From positions 930,001 to 994,000 of the forward strand of contig NZ_CP047117.1 of assembly GCF_030440535.1 (NCBI RefSeq): 64,000 nucleotides of DNA, given 5' to 3'. The notes under the pieces are model-generated. The model did no database searches, was not told the origin of the DNA, and saw only the letters and a program-made list of their open reading frames with translations. The DNA is from Corynebacterium capitovis DSM 44611. GTDB taxonomy: Bacteria; Actinomycetota; Actinomycetes; Mycobacteriales; Mycobacteriaceae. This document shows positions 1 through 9,614 of the stretch, piece by piece. The translations under genes and the position numbers were made by a program. Each line of letters begins with the position of its first letter. Positions within the stretch are counted from its first letter, which is position 1.

Positions 1-2
1 TC

Positions 3-56
3 GAAGTGCCCGCCACGGAGGTCGTCGATAAGCTGGTCGGGCTCGTTCGCGCCTAG
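3..56 (+). CDS. proS: 3' end of prolyl-tRNA synthetase (partial)
   Basis: Only the last 17 codons and a TAG stop are inside the window (reading frame 3, ending in LVGLVRA). The fragment is too short to identify by itself. The call rests on the conserved actinobacterial order proS - small lipoprotein - rimP - nusA, as in mycobacteria. Its stop codon overlaps the stop codon of the convergent lipoprotein gene in a shared CTAG (53-56), so there is no room for a terminator between them. Confidence 0.55.
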   Translation, partial: EVPATEVVDKLVGLVRA

Positions 57-898
57 CTGCGCTGGGCGTGGGCCGCCAAATCGATGGCCGCCCTACGCCA
101 CGTGGCGCTGAGCGCGTCAGCGGCTGCCTCACGCCATGCGGTGACAAGCTGGCTGTGAAGCTCGTCGACAAGAGCCCTCGCCTGTTCGGTGCCCGTGGGG
201 GCGCCACCCGTAACGAGCTCGTAGCCGGCTGCCGGAAGGGGCACGTCCCCGCTGGGTTCAAGGATTGCGGTCAACGCGGCTCGGCGCTGCATCGACGCTG
301 CGCGCAGCGCTTCAATGCGGGCCGCCAGCTCGGAATCCGCGAACGCCGCCGCCATGTCGAGCCCGTATTCGACGGCGAACTCGCGGTGAAGCAGAGCGTG
401 TGCGGCGGCAAGGTCGGACGTGTCCGACACTGAGACGCTGGAGACGCTGGAGTCGCTGGAGTCACCTGAAAGGTCCACCGGCTGCAGGGCGACAACGTCC
501 ACCGCCTGGGCTACGACCAGATCAACCGAATCGTCCGGGACCTTCTCCGCCGCTGCCACCGCGCCCGCGCGTACTTGGTCAATCAACGACGCTTCATCAA
601 CAGCGCCGGCTGGAAGATCCGTATCGCCGTACCCGGTAGGGCAGGAGGTGGGTGCTTGCCCGGAGCTGTCGGTCCCACACAGGCGACGTGCCTCCTCGAC
701 AAGCTGATCTGCCTGGGTGCGGCGCAGCGTTGCTGCCGTCGCAGGGTCGGCTCCGTCGCCGATGAGCGAAATACCATCGGCTGATGCTTGCTTGGCCAGC
801 GCCATGATCTCGGCGTTGGGCCGCGGGCCGAGAATGTCCATCACCGAACACGATGACACGAGGACGGCGGCGGGAAGCACCACGAGCAGTCTTTTCAC
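53..898 (-). CDS. DUF4439-like lipoprotein
   Basis: This 281-residue protein begins at a GTG (898) with a lipoprotein signal peptide: a Lys-Arg start, a hydrophobic run and the lipobox VSSC, so it should be lipid-anchored on the outer face of the membrane. The C-terminal half (about residues 175-275) is an Ala/Glu/His-rich helical segment (LLHREFAVEYGLDMAAAF) that resembles the ferritin-like DUF4439 family found at this locus in actinobacteria. The middle is Asp/Ser-rich and probably disordered. An upstream ATG at 931 is in frame, but the lipobox distance and a -10-like TATCGT (complement of 913-918) favour the GTG. The function is unknown. It faces rimP divergently and proS convergently. Confidence 0.7.
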   Translation of the reverse strand: MKRLLVVLPAAVLVSSCSVMDILGPRPNAEIMALAKQASADGISLIGDGADPATAATLRRTQADQLVEEARRLCGTDSSGQAPTSCPTGYGDTDLPAGAVDEASLIDQVRAGAVAAAEKVPDDSVDLVVAQAVDVVALQPVDLSGDSSDSSVSSVSVSDTSDLAAAHALLHREFAVEYGLDMAAAFADSELAARIEALRAASMQRRAALTAILEPSGDVPLPAAGYELVTGGAPTGTEQARALVDELHSQLVTAWREAAADALSATWRRAAIDLAAHAQRS

Positions 899-916
899 GC
901 CGGAAAGGCTACACGA

Positions 917-922
917 TAGGAT
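917..922 (+). promoter_or_regulatory. -10 element for leaderless rimP-nusA
   Basis: TAGGAT lies 7 nt before the rimP ATG at 930, so transcription should begin at or next to the start codon. There is no Shine-Dalgarno in front of rimP, which fits a leaderless mRNA. Confidence 0.6.
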
Positions 923-929
923 TTCCCGC

Positions 930-1475
930 ATGGCCTTTCCCGGAGTTGAAGAATTAACCAACATCATCCAGCCGGTTGCCCGGCGCCACGGCATGGACGT
1001 CGACGCCGTGCGGGTGGTCAAGGCCGGGGCCAAATCCCAGGTTGTGGTGTCGGTTGATTCGGACTCGCACCCTACTCTCGACGAGCTAGAAGTTTTGTCC
1101 AACGAGCTCAGCGATCTTTTCGACGCCAAAGAAGACGCCCAGGACCTCAACTTCGGAGCGGGGTACAGGTTGGAGGTCACAACCCCCGGTGTTGACCTCC
1201 CCTTGACGGAAACCCGCCACTGGCGGCGCAACCGCGGACGGCGGATCGAAGTAGACGGCGCCGCGTTCCGGATCGGCGCACTGAACAACGAGGGCACGTT
1301 CGTCGTTCTCATCTCGGCGGGCGCCCAGGCCGTGCATGTCCGGGCAGTTTCGGATCTGCACGGGGCAGTGGTAGAAATTGAGTTCAATACGCCGCCGGCC
1401 GGGGAGCTCGAGCTGGTGGAAAAGTCGTTTGATCAGGCCAGCGAGCTGGCCGTCGATGGAGAGGTAGACAAGTGA
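930..1475 (+). CDS. rimP: Ribosome maturation factor RimP
   Basis: A 181-residue RimP (YhbC/DUF150) protein that helps mature the 30S subunit in the cytoplasm. Family signatures are visible: the N-terminal alpha/beta domain with GVEELTNIIQPVARRHGMD, the DLNFGAGYRLEVTTPGVDLPL stretch typical of RimP, and a small SH3-like C-terminal domain. The ATG at 930 was chosen because it starts the conserved region and has a -10 box 7 nt upstream; the open frame extends further back to 717 without similarity. It overlaps nusA by 4 nt (GTGA), so the two are translationally coupled, as in most bacteria. Confidence 0.95.
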   Translation: MAFPGVEELTNIIQPVARRHGMDVDAVRVVKAGAKSQVVVSVDSDSHPTLDELEVLSNELSDLFDAKEDAQDLNFGAGYRLEVTTPGVDLPLTETRHWRRNRGRRIEVDGAAFRIGALNNEGTFVVLISAGAQAVHVRAVSDLHGAVVEIEFNTPPAGELELVEKSFDQASELAVDGEVDK

Positions 1476-2488
1476 ATATCGACGTCAACGCGTTAAAAGC
1501 GATTGAGTCGCAGCACGGCATTGCCGTGAACGAGCTGCTTGAGACGATCGGCGCAGCGTTACTCGGGGCGTACCGGGAATACCGCGAGACCCCCGCGCCG
1601 GACGACGAGCGGGCGCGGGTCGACATTGATACGACGACCGGTGATGTCGCCGTGATCGTCAGCGAGCTCGGCGCCGACGGCGAGGTCGTTTCCGAGTACG
1701 ACGACACTCCCCTCAACTTCTCTCGGATCGGCGCGGCCGCAGTTCGCTCCGCAATCTTCCACCGGTTGCGTGAGGCTGAGGCGGGGCGCGTTTTCAGCGC
1801 CTACTCGGAAATCGAGGGTCACGTCGTCTCCGGTGTCGTCCAGCGGGACGCGCCGGCGGAGTCCCGGGGAATTACCGTGGTTCAACTCGGTACCGAGCAA
1901 GACCCCCAAGATGGCATCTTGCTTCCGGCAGAGCAGATCCCGGGGGAGCGTCTCACCCATGGTGACCGCGTTAAGGCATTTGTCGTGGGCGTGAACAAGG
2001 GTGACCGCGCCGTCCAGGTCAACCTTTCCCGGACGCACCCGGAGCTGGTGCGCGGCTTGTTCGCCCTGGAGGTCCCCGAAGTGGCGGACGGTTCTGTCGA
2101 AATCGTCGCCATCGCCCGAGAAGCGGGACACCGCTCCAAGGTGGCGGTCAAGGCCAACGTCAAAGGCGTGAACGCCAAGGGTGCGTGCATCGGACCGCGC
2201 GGTGCCCGCGTATCGAACATCATGAAGGAGCTCGGGGGTGAGAAAATCGATATCGTCGACTTCTCAGAAAACCCCGCCACGTACGTCGGCAACGCCCTCG
2301 CGCCGTCGAAGGTCGTACGTGTTGACGTTGTGGACGCGGAAGCCCAGTCCGCGCGAGTGACGGTGCCGGAGTACCAGCTTTCCCTCGCCATCGGTAAGGA
2401 GGGGCAGAATGCTCGCCTTGCGGCTAGGTTGACGGGCTGGAAGATCGACATTCATGCCGATAGTGAGGCAGCCGACCGCGAAGCCTAG
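1472..2488 (+). CDS. nusA: Transcription termination/antitermination factor NusA
   Basis: A 338-residue NusA that binds RNA polymerase and modulates pausing, termination and antitermination. Domain order is the RNAP-binding N-terminal domain (about 1-125), the S1 domain (about 130-200) and two KH domains (about 205-335) with GPRGARVSN and the GKEGQNARLAARLTGW stretch. It lacks the C-terminal acidic repeats of the E. coli protein, as is normal in actinobacteria. It starts at GTG 1472 inside the rimP stop codon. Confidence 0.97.
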   Translation: MNIDVNALKAIESQHGIAVNELLETIGAALLGAYREYRETPAPDDERARVDIDTTTGDVAVIVSELGADGEVVSEYDDTPLNFSRIGAAAVRSAIFHRLREAEAGRVFSAYSEIEGHVVSGVVQRDAPAESRGITVVQLGTEQDPQDGILLPAEQIPGERLTHGDRVKAFVVGVNKGDRAVQVNLSRTHPELVRGLFALEVPEVADGSVEIVAIAREAGHRSKVAVKANVKGVNAKGACIGPRGARVSNIMKELGGEKIDIVDFSENPATYVGNALAPSKVVRVDVVDAEAQSARVTVPEYQLSLAIGKEGQNARLAARLTGWKIDIHADSEAADREA

Positions 2489-2625
2489 ATGGTGCGCCAG
2501 ATCAGCAGAAGAGGCGACTACGTTTTCGAGCGCTGATGGCGTAGACTGACCAACGGCTTATCGCTTGCCTGCATGATGGGCGGGTTTTGCTGTGTTAGGT
2601 GTACACATGGACGGGAAGGACGTGG

Positions 2626-2946
2626 ATGAGTTCCAGACGCATCCGCATTCGCACCTGCATCGCTACACGAAAACCCATGCACGATACCCACTTGCTGCGC
2701 CTTGTCGCCGCCCCTGATGGGTCGGGACGGGTGCTGCCAGATCCGTCCAGGTCACTTCCTGGGCGCGGAGCGTGGATTACCCCCACCTTGGAGGCATTCG
2801 AGCTGGCGGAGAAACGACGCGCCTTTGGCCGCGCCCTTCGTCTTACCGCCCCGCCGGATGTGCGTGACGTCCGCGCTTACATCGCCGGGGTGGCGAAAGA
2901 ACCAAAACGTAAGGAAGACCGAACACTGATGAGTACGCAACCGTGA
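2626..2946 (+). CDS. ylxR: YlxR-family RNA-binding protein (DUF448)
   Basis: A basic 106-residue YlxR homologue, encoded between nusA and infB as in most Gram-positives. The family signature near the N terminus (RTCIATRKP, in place of the usual RTCVGCR) is present, followed by PSRSLPGRGAWI, the conserved nucleotide/RNA-contact loop. Note that the second motif Cys is replaced by Thr. The ATG at 2626 has AAGGA 5 nt upstream; an upstream GTG at 2599 is in frame but has no ribosome-binding site. YlxR proteins bind RNA or modulate RNase P in other species; the exact role here is not known. Confidence 0.88.
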   Translation: MSSRRIRIRTCIATRKPMHDTHLLRLVAAPDGSGRVLPDPSRSLPGRGAWITPTLEAFELAEKRRAFGRALRLTAPPDVRDVRAYIAGVAKEPKRKEDRTLMSTQP

Positions 2947-3041
2947 AGCAGCATCAGCGATGACAGTCACTGACAACGCCACGAGGTAAGTAACCGGACG
3001 TTTCCGGGTACCACCTCTGGCACCAAACTAAGAGGAGACAC

Positions 3042-5978
3042 GTGCCCGGAAAGCTACGCGTACACGAACTCGCCAAGGAACTAGGCATCACGAGCAAAGA
3101 ATTGCTCGCCGCCTTGAAAGAGAAAGGCGAGTTCGTGAAAACGGCCTCATCCACCATCGAACCCCCGGTGGTGAAGAAGATGAGGGCTTTTTACGAGGAA
3201 AAATCCGGTGGAAACACCGGTGCAGCGAAACCCGCTGCAAAGCCCGCAGGCGCTGCGAGCGCAGCGCGTCCTACAGCGCCGAAGCCCGCCGCGCCGAAGC
3301 CTGAGGCGTCGCAGGCGTCCGCCCCGAAGCCCACCTCCGCAAAGCCGACCGCTGCGAGGCCGGCCGCACCGAAGCCTGTAGCGACAAAACCTGCTGCGGC
3401 TGCCGAAGCCCCGACGGTACCGGCTCAGACTGCCCCCAAACCGGCGTTCGCAGCACCTAAGCCTGGCGCACCGAAACCCGCGGCCCCCAAGCCGCCCGTC
3501 GCGAAGTCACCCGCTGCGAAGCCGGAGTTTACGTCGCGGCCCGGTGCCAAACCTGCTCCTCAGCGAGCTCCCGGCGCAAATAATGCCGGCGCCAAGCCGG
3601 CTGGTCCCAAGCCATCCGCAGGTCCGACGCCGGCTAATGCCATGCCCCGTCCGGTTCCCAAGCCGGGTGGGCGTCCTCGCGTTGCTAACAACCCGTTCTC
3701 CTCGGGTGCGTCCTCTCCGCGCCCTGGCACGCCCCGACCCGGTGGATCCGGTGGCGCGGGTGCGCGTGGCCGTGGTGGACAAGGTGGCCAGGGTGGCCAG
3801 GGTGCCGCGCAGGGAGGCCAGCGTCCCGGCGGCCCTCGCCCGGGTGGCCAGCGACGCCCGTCCCCTTCCGATATGGCGGCCCACCCCAGCCCAGGCCAGA
3901 TGCCGTCCAAGGCGGCGTCTGGAGCACGCGGCCGCGGTGGCCAAGGCGGGTCGGGCGCGGGCGCGGGTTCTCGCGGCCGTGGCGGCCAAGGCGGGCCGGG
4001 CCAGGGCGGACCGGCTCAAAGCGGCGGTTTCCGCGGGCGCGGAGGGCGCCGGGGTGGAACGGCTGGAGCGTTCGGTCGCCCCGGTGGCGCTCCAGGGCGC
4101 GGGCGTAAGTCAAAGCGTCAAAAGCGCAACGAGTACGAGGAGATGCACGCTCCGAACCTTGTCGGTGGTGTGCGTCTGCCCGACGGCGGCGGAAAGACTG
4201 TGCGGTTGCGCCAGGGCGCGACCCTGTCGGATTTCGCCGAAAAGATCGGTGCGGAGGCATCGAGCCTGGTCCAGGCGTTGTTCAACCTCGGTGAGATGGT
4301 AACGGCGACGCAATCCGTGCCTGAGGAGACCCTTCAGCTGCTCGGAGCCGAGATCAACTACGACGTTCAGGTCGTCTCTCCGGAAGACGAGGACCGCGAG
4401 CTGCTCGAGTCCTTCGACCTGCAGTTCGGCGAGGACGTCGGAGGTGACGAGGAGCTCCAGCAGCGTCCCCCGGTGGTCTCCGTCATGGGCCACGTCGACC
4501 ACGGCAAGACCCGGTTGTTGGACACGATTCGTCGCGCCAATGTTGGGTCCGGCGAGGCCGGCGGCATTACCCAGGGAATCGGTGCGTACCAGACCACGGT
4601 TTCGCTCGAGGACGAGCCGCGTCAGATCACCTTCTTGGACACCCCTGGCCACGAGGCGTTTACCGCCATGCGTGCCCGAGGTGCCAAGTCGACGGACTTG
4701 GCGATCCTTGTCGTTGCTGCAGATGACGGCGTGATGCCGCAAACGGTCGAGGCGATCAACCACGCCAAGGCCGCCGATCTGCCGATCGTCGTCGCGGTAA
4801 ACAAGGTCGACAAGCCTGAGGCGCAGCCCGAGAAGATCCGTGGGCAGCTGACTGAATACGGTCTCATCCCGGAGGAGTACGGCGGGGACACCATGTTCAT
4901 CGATATTTCCGCCAAACAGGGCACGGGTATCGACGACTTGCTGGAGGCGGTCTTGCTCACAGCGGACGCCGCGCTCGACCTGCGCGCGAATCCCGACATG
5001 GACGCTCAGGGTATCGCGATCGAGTCCCACCTCGACCGTGGCCGCGGTCCGGTGTCTACGGTAATTGTCCAGCGCGGTACGTTGCGCGTCGGCGATTCGA
5101 TCGTGGTCGGTGGCAACTATGGCCGCGTCCGGCGCATGCTGGACGAATGGGGCAACGACGTCGAGGAAGCTGGCCCGTCACGTCCGGTTCAGGTTCAGGG
5201 CCTCAACGGCGTTCCGGGCCCGGGCGACAACCTGTTGGTCGTCGAGGACGATCGGGTTGCTCGCCAGATCGCGGCACAGCGCGACGCGCGCCTTCGCTCC
5301 GCGATGCAGGCCCGAACCAAGAAGCGTGTGTCTTTGGAGAACCTGGATCAGGCGCTCAAGGAAACCAGCCAGCTCAACCTCATTCTCAAGGGCGACAACG
5401 CCGGTTCGGTGGAAGCTCTGGAGGAGGCGCTTCTCAAGATCGAGATCGACGACGAAGTCGAGGTCAACATCATCGACCGTGGTGTCGGTGCTGTGACCCA
5501 GACCAACGTCGTCCTCGCCGCCGCGTCGGATGCCGTTATCGTCGCCTTCAACGTTCGCGCTGAGGGCAAGGCGACGGAAGAGGCGAACAGCGAAGGCGTG
5601 GAAATCCGGTACTACTCCGTGATTTACAAGGCCATTGACGACGTCGAGGCTGCGCTCAAGGGCATGCTCAAGCCGATCTACGAGGAGCGCGATTTGGGCT
5701 CGGCCGAGATTCGCCAGATCTTCAAGGCGTCCTCTGTTGGTCTCATCGCCGGCTGCATGGTGACGGACGGCAAGGTGCGTCGTAACTCGAAGGCTCGCCT
5801 CGTGCGCGACGGTAACGTGATCGCGGCGGAAGCGACGATCCAATCGCTCCGGCGCGAAAAGGATGATGTCACCGAAGTAGACAAGGGTTACGAGTGCGGC
5901 ATGGTCTTGTCGTACCCCGACATCCAGGTCGACGACGTGATTCAGGTGTACGAAATGGTTGAGGTTCCTCGGACCTAG
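3042..5978 (+). CDS. infB: Translation initiation factor IF-2
   Basis: A 978-residue IF-2, the GTPase that places fMet-tRNA on the 30S subunit. The start is a GTG preceded by AGAGGAGA. Residues 1-55 form the IF2_N domain. Residues about 60-350 are low-complexity: first Lys-Pro-Ala repeats, then Arg-Gly-Gly-rich stretches. A second IF2_N domain follows, then the G domain with G1 GHVDHGKT at 483-490, the DTPGHEAF switch, and NKVD at 587-590. Beta-barrel domains and the fMet-tRNA-binding C terminus (EIRQIFK, GYECGM) complete the protein. The long N-terminal linker is typical of high-GC actinobacteria. Confidence 0.98.
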   Translation: MPGKLRVHELAKELGITSKELLAALKEKGEFVKTASSTIEPPVVKKMRAFYEEKSGGNTGAAKPAAKPAGAASAARPTAPKPAAPKPEASQASAPKPTSAKPTAARPAAPKPVATKPAAAAEAPTVPAQTAPKPAFAAPKPGAPKPAAPKPPVAKSPAAKPEFTSRPGAKPAPQRAPGANNAGAKPAGPKPSAGPTPANAMPRPVPKPGGRPRVANNPFSSGASSPRPGTPRPGGSGGAGARGRGGQGGQGGQGAAQGGQRPGGPRPGGQRRPSPSDMAAHPSPGQMPSKAASGARGRGGQGGSGAGAGSRGRGGQGGPGQGGPAQSGGFRGRGGRRGGTAGAFGRPGGAPGRGRKSKRQKRNEYEEMHAPNLVGGVRLPDGGGKTVRLRQGATLSDFAEKIGAEASSLVQALFNLGEMVTATQSVPEETLQLLGAEINYDVQVVSPEDEDRELLESFDLQFGEDVGGDEELQQRPPVVSVMGHVDHGKTRLLDTIRRANVGSGEAGGITQGIGAYQTTVSLEDEPRQITFLDTPGHEAFTAMRARGAKSTDLAILVVAADDGVMPQTVEAINHAKAADLPIVVAVNKVDKPEAQPEKIRGQLTEYGLIPEEYGGDTMFIDISAKQGTGIDDLLEAVLLTADAALDLRANPDMDAQGIAIESHLDRGRGPVSTVIVQRGTLRVGDSIVVGGNYGRVRRMLDEWGNDVEEAGPSRPVQVQGLNGVPGPGDNLLVVEDDRVARQIAAQRDARLRSAMQARTKKRVSLENLDQALKETSQLNLILKGDNAGSVEALEEALLKIEIDDEVEVNIIDRGVGAVTQTNVVLAAASDAVIVAFNVRAEGKATEEANSEGVEIRYYSVIYKAIDDVEAALKGMLKPIYEERDLGSAEIRQIFKASSVGLIAGCMVTDGKVRRNSKARLVRDGNVIAAEATIQSLRREKDDVTEVDKGYECGMVLSYPDIQVDDVIQVYEMVEVPRT

Positions 5979-5992
5979 TACGTGCACTGACA

Positions 5993-6030
5993 CACGCCCG
6001 CGAGCGCGCTTCGGCCAGCTCGCGGGCGTG
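5993..6030 (+). terminator. Hairpin after infB
   Basis: A perfect 13-bp stem, CACGCCCGCGAGC (5993-6005) pairing with GCTCGCGGGCGTG (6018-6030), with a 12-nt loop, begins 15 nt after the infB stop. The following T content is weak (TCGTCGTC), so it may attenuate rather than fully terminate. Confidence 0.65.
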
Positions 6031-6044
6031 TCGTCGTCAAGCGG

Positions 6045-6050
6045 TAGGAT
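6045..6050 (+). promoter_or_regulatory. Candidate -10 for rbfA
   Basis: TAGGAT lies just after the infB hairpin and 39 nt before the rbfA ATG, which also has a strong AAGGAG ribosome-binding site. No clear -35 is visible. Confidence 0.45.
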
Positions 6051-6089
6051 ATGGACGGACCATCTCGCCCCGATCTCTAAGGAGAAGTC

Positions 6090-6524
6090 ATGGCTGACAA
6101 TTCACGCGCCCAGCGGCTAGCCAAGCGAATTCAGACAATCGTGGCGAGTGCGATCGAGCGGCAGGTCAAAGATCGCCGCCTAGAGCTCGTCACCATCACC
6201 GACGCGCGAGTTACGGGCGATCTTCACGACGCAACGGTGTTCTATACGGTGCGCGGGCGCGCGATCGACGACGAACCAGACTACGACCAGGCGGAAGAAG
6301 CGCTCGGTCGTGCGCGCGGGCAGATCCGCAAGATTGTCGGTGATGAACTAGGAGTACGGTTTACCCCGACGATTTCCTTCGAGCTCGATACAGTGCCGGA
6401 ATCCTCCGCACGAATGGAAGAGCTGCTTAACCGTGCGCGCGCCCGCGATGAGGAGTTGGCGAAGCTGCGGGAAAACGCCACGTTCGCGGGCGAAGGCAAC
6501 CCCTACAAGACGCCGGACGCATAA
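6090..6524 (+). CDS. rbfA: Ribosome-binding factor A
   Basis: A 144-residue RbfA, a KH-fold protein needed for maturation of the 16S rRNA 5' end in the 30S subunit. Conserved features are the N-terminal [18 protein letters not shown] helix, [17 protein letters not shown] in the middle, and [21 protein letters not shown] near the C terminus. The ATG has AAGGAG 8 nt upstream. The start of the following DHH gene is only 8 nt away, so the two are probably cotranscribed. Confidence 0.95.
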   Translation: MADNSRAQRLAKRIQTIVASAIERQVKDRRLELVTITDARVTGDLHDATVFYTVRGRAIDDEPDYDQAEEALGRARGQIRKIVGDELGVRFTPTISFELDTVPESSARMEELLNRARARDEELAKLRENATFAGEGNPYKTPDA

Positions 6525-6532
6525 GGCGCCTC

Positions 6533-7501
6533 GTGGCCTTGCTTTTTCCTGACCTCAGCGAGGAGTTCGCTGCCGTGTCGCGTGCCCTCGTGGAGGCTGA
6601 GAACATCACGGTGGTAGCCCACATCAAGCCCGATGCCGACGCGGTGGGTTCCGCCTGCGCTCTAGCGTCAGGGTTACGTCGGCGGGGCAAGCGGGCGGAG
6701 GTACGCATTGGGCAAACAATGCCCCATGCAGCGAACTTGGCAGGTATCCCGGGGGTTGGGGACATTGTGTACGGCCACGAATTGCCCACCGCGGGCCTCG
6801 TCGTGACCGTGGACTGCGCTTCGGTGGATCGAACGGGTGCGTTTTCGGACGCGCTCGCCGCCGATCCTGCGCGGGTGATCGTCGTCGATCATCACGCGAC
6901 AAACCCCAGGTTCGGCGGCCTCAACCTCATCGCACGAGCCGAGTCCACGACGATGATGGTGCGGGAACTGCTCTCGCATATGGGAGTTGCCCTTGACCGC
7001 GACCTCGCGCACTGCCTCTATGCCGGTTTGGTCACAGACACCGGAAATTTCCGGTGGGGCACGAAGCGGATGCATGTTCTTGCCGCCGAATTGACAGGCC
7101 TTGGGCTGGACACTCGGTCCATCACCCTGGAATTGATGGACTCCATGACCCCTTCGGATCTCGTCCACCTCGGTAACGTGCTTGCCGGCATGCAGATCTG
7201 CGAGGCGGGGGGCCACCGTGTAGGCGTGTTCACGATCGGTGAACTTTCACTGCGGGCGATGAGCCAGACCGCGGTGGAAACTGTGATCGATTACGCCCGC
7301 TCTGTTTCGGGTTGCGACATAGGGGTAGTGCTCAAGCAACAGGCACAGACTTACTGGAGCGTCTCCCTCCGGTCGAATAGCTCGAATGTGGCAGTTGTTG
7401 CGGAGCAGCTGGGCGGCGGCGGTCACGTGCCGGCAGCCGGGTTGTCGGCGCACGGGACGCGTGAAGCCGTGATCGATCGCGTGTTGGCGGCGATCCGGTG
7501 A
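6533..7501 (+). CDS. DHH/DHHA1 phosphoesterase (NrnA-like oligoribonuclease/pAp phosphatase)
   Basis: A 322-residue cytoplasmic DHH phosphoesterase. The N-terminal half carries the metal-binding motifs HIKPDADAVGSA and VVDHHATN; the C-terminal DHHA1 domain ends with the substrate-binding GGGGHVPAAG motif. The family includes NrnA, which degrades nano-RNAs and dephosphorylates pAp, and in mycobacteria the orthologue next to rbfA also cleaves cyclic dinucleotides. Which substrate is used here cannot be told. The start is GTG 6533; the stop overlaps the next gene's GTG (GTGA). Confidence 0.88.
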   Translation: MALLFPDLSEEFAAVSRALVEAENITVVAHIKPDADAVGSACALASGLRRRGKRAEVRIGQTMPHAANLAGIPGVGDIVYGHELPTAGLVVTVDCASVDRTGAFSDALAADPARVIVVDHHATNPRFGGLNLIARAESTTMMVRELLSHMGVALDRDLAHCLYAGLVTDTGNFRWGTKRMHVLAAELTGLGLDTRSITLELMDSMTPSDLVHLGNVLAGMQICEAGGHRVGVFTIGELSLRAMSQTAVETVIDYARSVSGCDIGVVLKQQAQTYWSVSLRSNSSNVAVVAEQLGGGGHVPAAGLSAHGTREAVIDRVLAAIR

Positions 7502-8814
7502 GCGAGCTGACAACAGGCACTTCGGCGCGGCAGATTCTCTCATTGTCTCTGCCGGCTCTGGGGGTCTTGGCCGCGAATCCGCTGTACCTTTTGCTAGATA
7601 CCGCTGTCGTGGGGTCACTGGGCCCCGCCCAGCTCGCGGCGCTCGCCGCGGGTGCCGCTGTCCAGTCGACAGTGACAACACAGCTGACGTTTTTGTCGTA
7701 TGGGACGACAGCGCGGGCGGCCCGCTTGTATGGAATGGGCAAACGCGATGCCGCCGTCGAGGAGGGCGTGCAGGCCTCATGGGTTGCCCTGTTCGTCGGC
7801 ATCGCGCTCTCACTCGTCGTTGTGCTGTGGGCGCGTCCGCTCGCTGGCATTTTTACCACCGACGAGTACACCGCCCGTGAGGCGGCTAACTGGATGCTCG
7901 TTGCTGCGGGAGCGATTCCGCTGACTCTTCTGGTTATGGCCGGGAACGGTTGGATGAGGGGTGTGCACAACACGGGCTTGCCATTTCGTCTCACTCTGTG
8001 TGGCCTGATACCGGGTGCTCTCGCGCTACCGGTTTTCGTTGGCAAATTCGGTTTGGTGGGGTCGGCCTACGCTAACCTTCTGGGTATGGGCCTTGCGGCG
8101 GTACCTTTCGTCGCTGTGCTGATCCGCGAGCACGGCCGGGGCGGGGGTTCTTGGGCGCCGCGGTGGTCGGTCATCCGCTCCCAGCTCCTCCTCGGGCGCG
8201 ACTTGGTTCTCCGTTCCTTGAGTTTCCAGGTGTCGTTCCTCGCAGCGGCCGCGGTGGCCGGTCGGGCCGGGGTCGCGGTCCTTGCCGCACACCAAGTTCT
8301 CCTTCAGATTTGGAACTTCCTCACCCTCGTCCTCGACTCGCTTGCCATCGCAGCCCAAACGCTGACCGGTGCGGCGCTCGGTGCGGGGAGAGTTGGACAG
8401 GCGCGGGAGTTCGGTGCGTATGCCACACGCTTGTGCACCGTGCTCGCGGTGGTTCTTGCGCTGATCTTCGCGGTTCTTGCCGGGCCGATACAGAAGATTT
8501 TCACGCGAGACAGCGCTGTCTTAGCGGAATTGAGCATGCCCTGGTGGCTGATGGTAGCAATGATTCTGGTGGGCGGGGTGGTCTTTGCGCTCGACGGTGT
8601 GCTCCTCGGCGCCGGCGACGCAGTTTTCCTGCGGAACCTCACTGCGGGCGGGGTCATCGGCGCATTCCTCCCGCTTATCGCGGTCTCCTGGGTCGCCGGC
8701 TGGGGATTAACCGGTATCTGGGTCGGGCACCTGATGTCTCTCGTCGTTAGAGCTGCGGGGGATGGGTGGCGGTTCCGTTCCTCGAGGTGGGCGCGTCAAG
8801 GATCAATGACATGA
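7498..8814 (+). CDS. dinF: MATE-family efflux transporter (DinF-like)
   Basis: A 438-residue multidrug and toxic compound extrusion transporter with about 12 hydrophobic segments. The N-terminal region (RQILSLSLPALGVLAANPLY and LLDTAVVGSLG) is typical of the DinF subgroup. It is an inner-membrane protein probably driven by H+ or Na+; the substrate is unknown. It sits in the conserved rbfA-DHH-dinF order and is coupled by 4-nt overlaps to both the upstream DHH gene and the downstream phosphoesterase. No LexA box was seen in front of it, so the E. coli-type SOS control is not evident. Confidence 0.9.
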   Translation: MSELTTGTSARQILSLSLPALGVLAANPLYLLLDTAVVGSLGPAQLAALAAGAAVQSTVTTQLTFLSYGTTARAARLYGMGKRDAAVEEGVQASWVALFVGIALSLVVVLWARPLAGIFTTDEYTAREAANWMLVAAGAIPLTLLVMAGNGWMRGVHNTGLPFRLTLCGLIPGALALPVFVGKFGLVGSAYANLLGMGLAAVPFVAVLIREHGRGGGSWAPRWSVIRSQLLLGRDLVLRSLSFQVSFLAAAAVAGRAGVAVLAAHQVLLQIWNFLTLVLDSLAIAAQTLTGAALGAGRVGQAREFGAYATRLCTVLAVVLALIFAVLAGPIQKIFTRDSAVLAELSMPWWLMVAMILVGGVVFALDGVLLGAGDAVFLRNLTAGGVIGAFLPLIAVSWVAGWGLTGIWVGHLMSLVVRAAGDGWRFRSSRWARQGSMT

Positions 8815-9614
8815 GCGTGACACTCTGGGCGGTGTCTGACCTGCATGCGGCCGTCGGCGCGAACGGACCGCGGATTGCGGGGCTCGCTCCCGAAAACCCT
8901 GGGGATTGGTTGATTGTCGCCGGCGACGTCGCCGAAAACATGGGTCTGGTCGCCCGGACCCTGGGATCCCTCGCCGAGCGGTTCGACACCGTGATCTGGA
9001 CCCCTGGCAATCACGAGCTCTTTTCCCGCTCCACGGACCGTTACCGGGGCCGAGAGAGATACGCAAAACTTGTCGACGTCATCCGTGGCCTCGGAGTCAT
9101 GACACCCGAAGACCCGTACCCGCTCTTCGGGGGTGTCACAATCGCTCCGTTGTTCACCCTCTACGATTACTCGTTTCGGCCGGCAGGCGTCACCGTTGAG
9201 GAGGCCCTAGAGGGGGCACGGGAAAGGAACGTGGTGTTGACGGATGAGTTTGCCATCGCCCCGTTCGCCGACATCCGGGCGTGGTGCTGGGAGAGGTTGG
9301 CGTACACCACCAAGCGGTTGTCCCGAATACATGGTCCCACCGTTCTGGTGAACCACTGGCCCTTGGAAAGGAAACCGACCACTCGTCTGAGGTTGTCGGA
9401 CATTTCCCTGTGGAGCGGGACGCGCCACACCCACGGTTGGGCGACCCGCTACAACGCCCGCAGAGTCGTCTACGGCCACTTGCACATGCCCGGGACAACC
9501 ATGATCGATGGCGTCGCCCACGTCGATGTCTCGCTCGGTTACCCGCGAGAGTGGCAGAGCAGGGCGGGCACGCAGCCGTGGCCCTACCCGGTTATGGAAT
9601 GGGGTGGGCGATGA
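8811..9614 (+). CDS. Metallophosphoesterase (calcineurin-like)
   Basis: A 267-residue cytoplasmic member of the calcineurin-like superfamily. The dinuclear metal motifs are in order: SDLH at residues 9-12, GDVAEN around 41, GNHE around 67, VNHW in the middle and GHLH near the C terminus. The ATG at 8811 overlaps the dinF stop (ATGA) and the stop overlaps the next start in the same way, so it sits in an operon with dinF and the phosphopantetheinyl transferase. The substrate is not known. The frame is open to 8766, but the motif position supports 8811. Confidence 0.88.
   Translation: MSVTLWAVSDLHAAVGANGPRIAGLAPENPGDWLIVAGDVAENMGLVARTLGSLAERFDTVIWTPGNHELFSRSTDRYRGRERYAKLVDVIRGLGVMTPEDPYPLFGGVTIAPLFTLYDYSFRPAGVTVEEALEGARERNVVLTDEFAIAPFADIRAWCWERLAYTTKRLSRIHGPTVLVNHWPLERKPTTRLRLSDISLWSGTRHTHGWATRYNARRVVYGHLHMPGTTMIDGVAHVDVSLGYPREWQSRAGTQPWPYPVMEWGGR

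Noticed and set aside
53..1387. Long 444-residue version of the minus-strand lipoprotein, overlapping rimP
   Set aside because: The part beyond 931 is the shadow of rimP and would place the signal peptide in the middle of the protein.
3220..4110. Repetitive DNA resembling a tandem-repeat array
   Set aside because: It is the low-complexity coding linker of IF-2 (Lys-Pro-Ala and Arg-Gly-Gly repeats), not a CRISPR or satellite array.
4110..5030. A 306-codon open frame antisense to infB
   Set aside because: It lies opposite the conserved GTPase domain of IF-2 and has the composition of a shadow frame.
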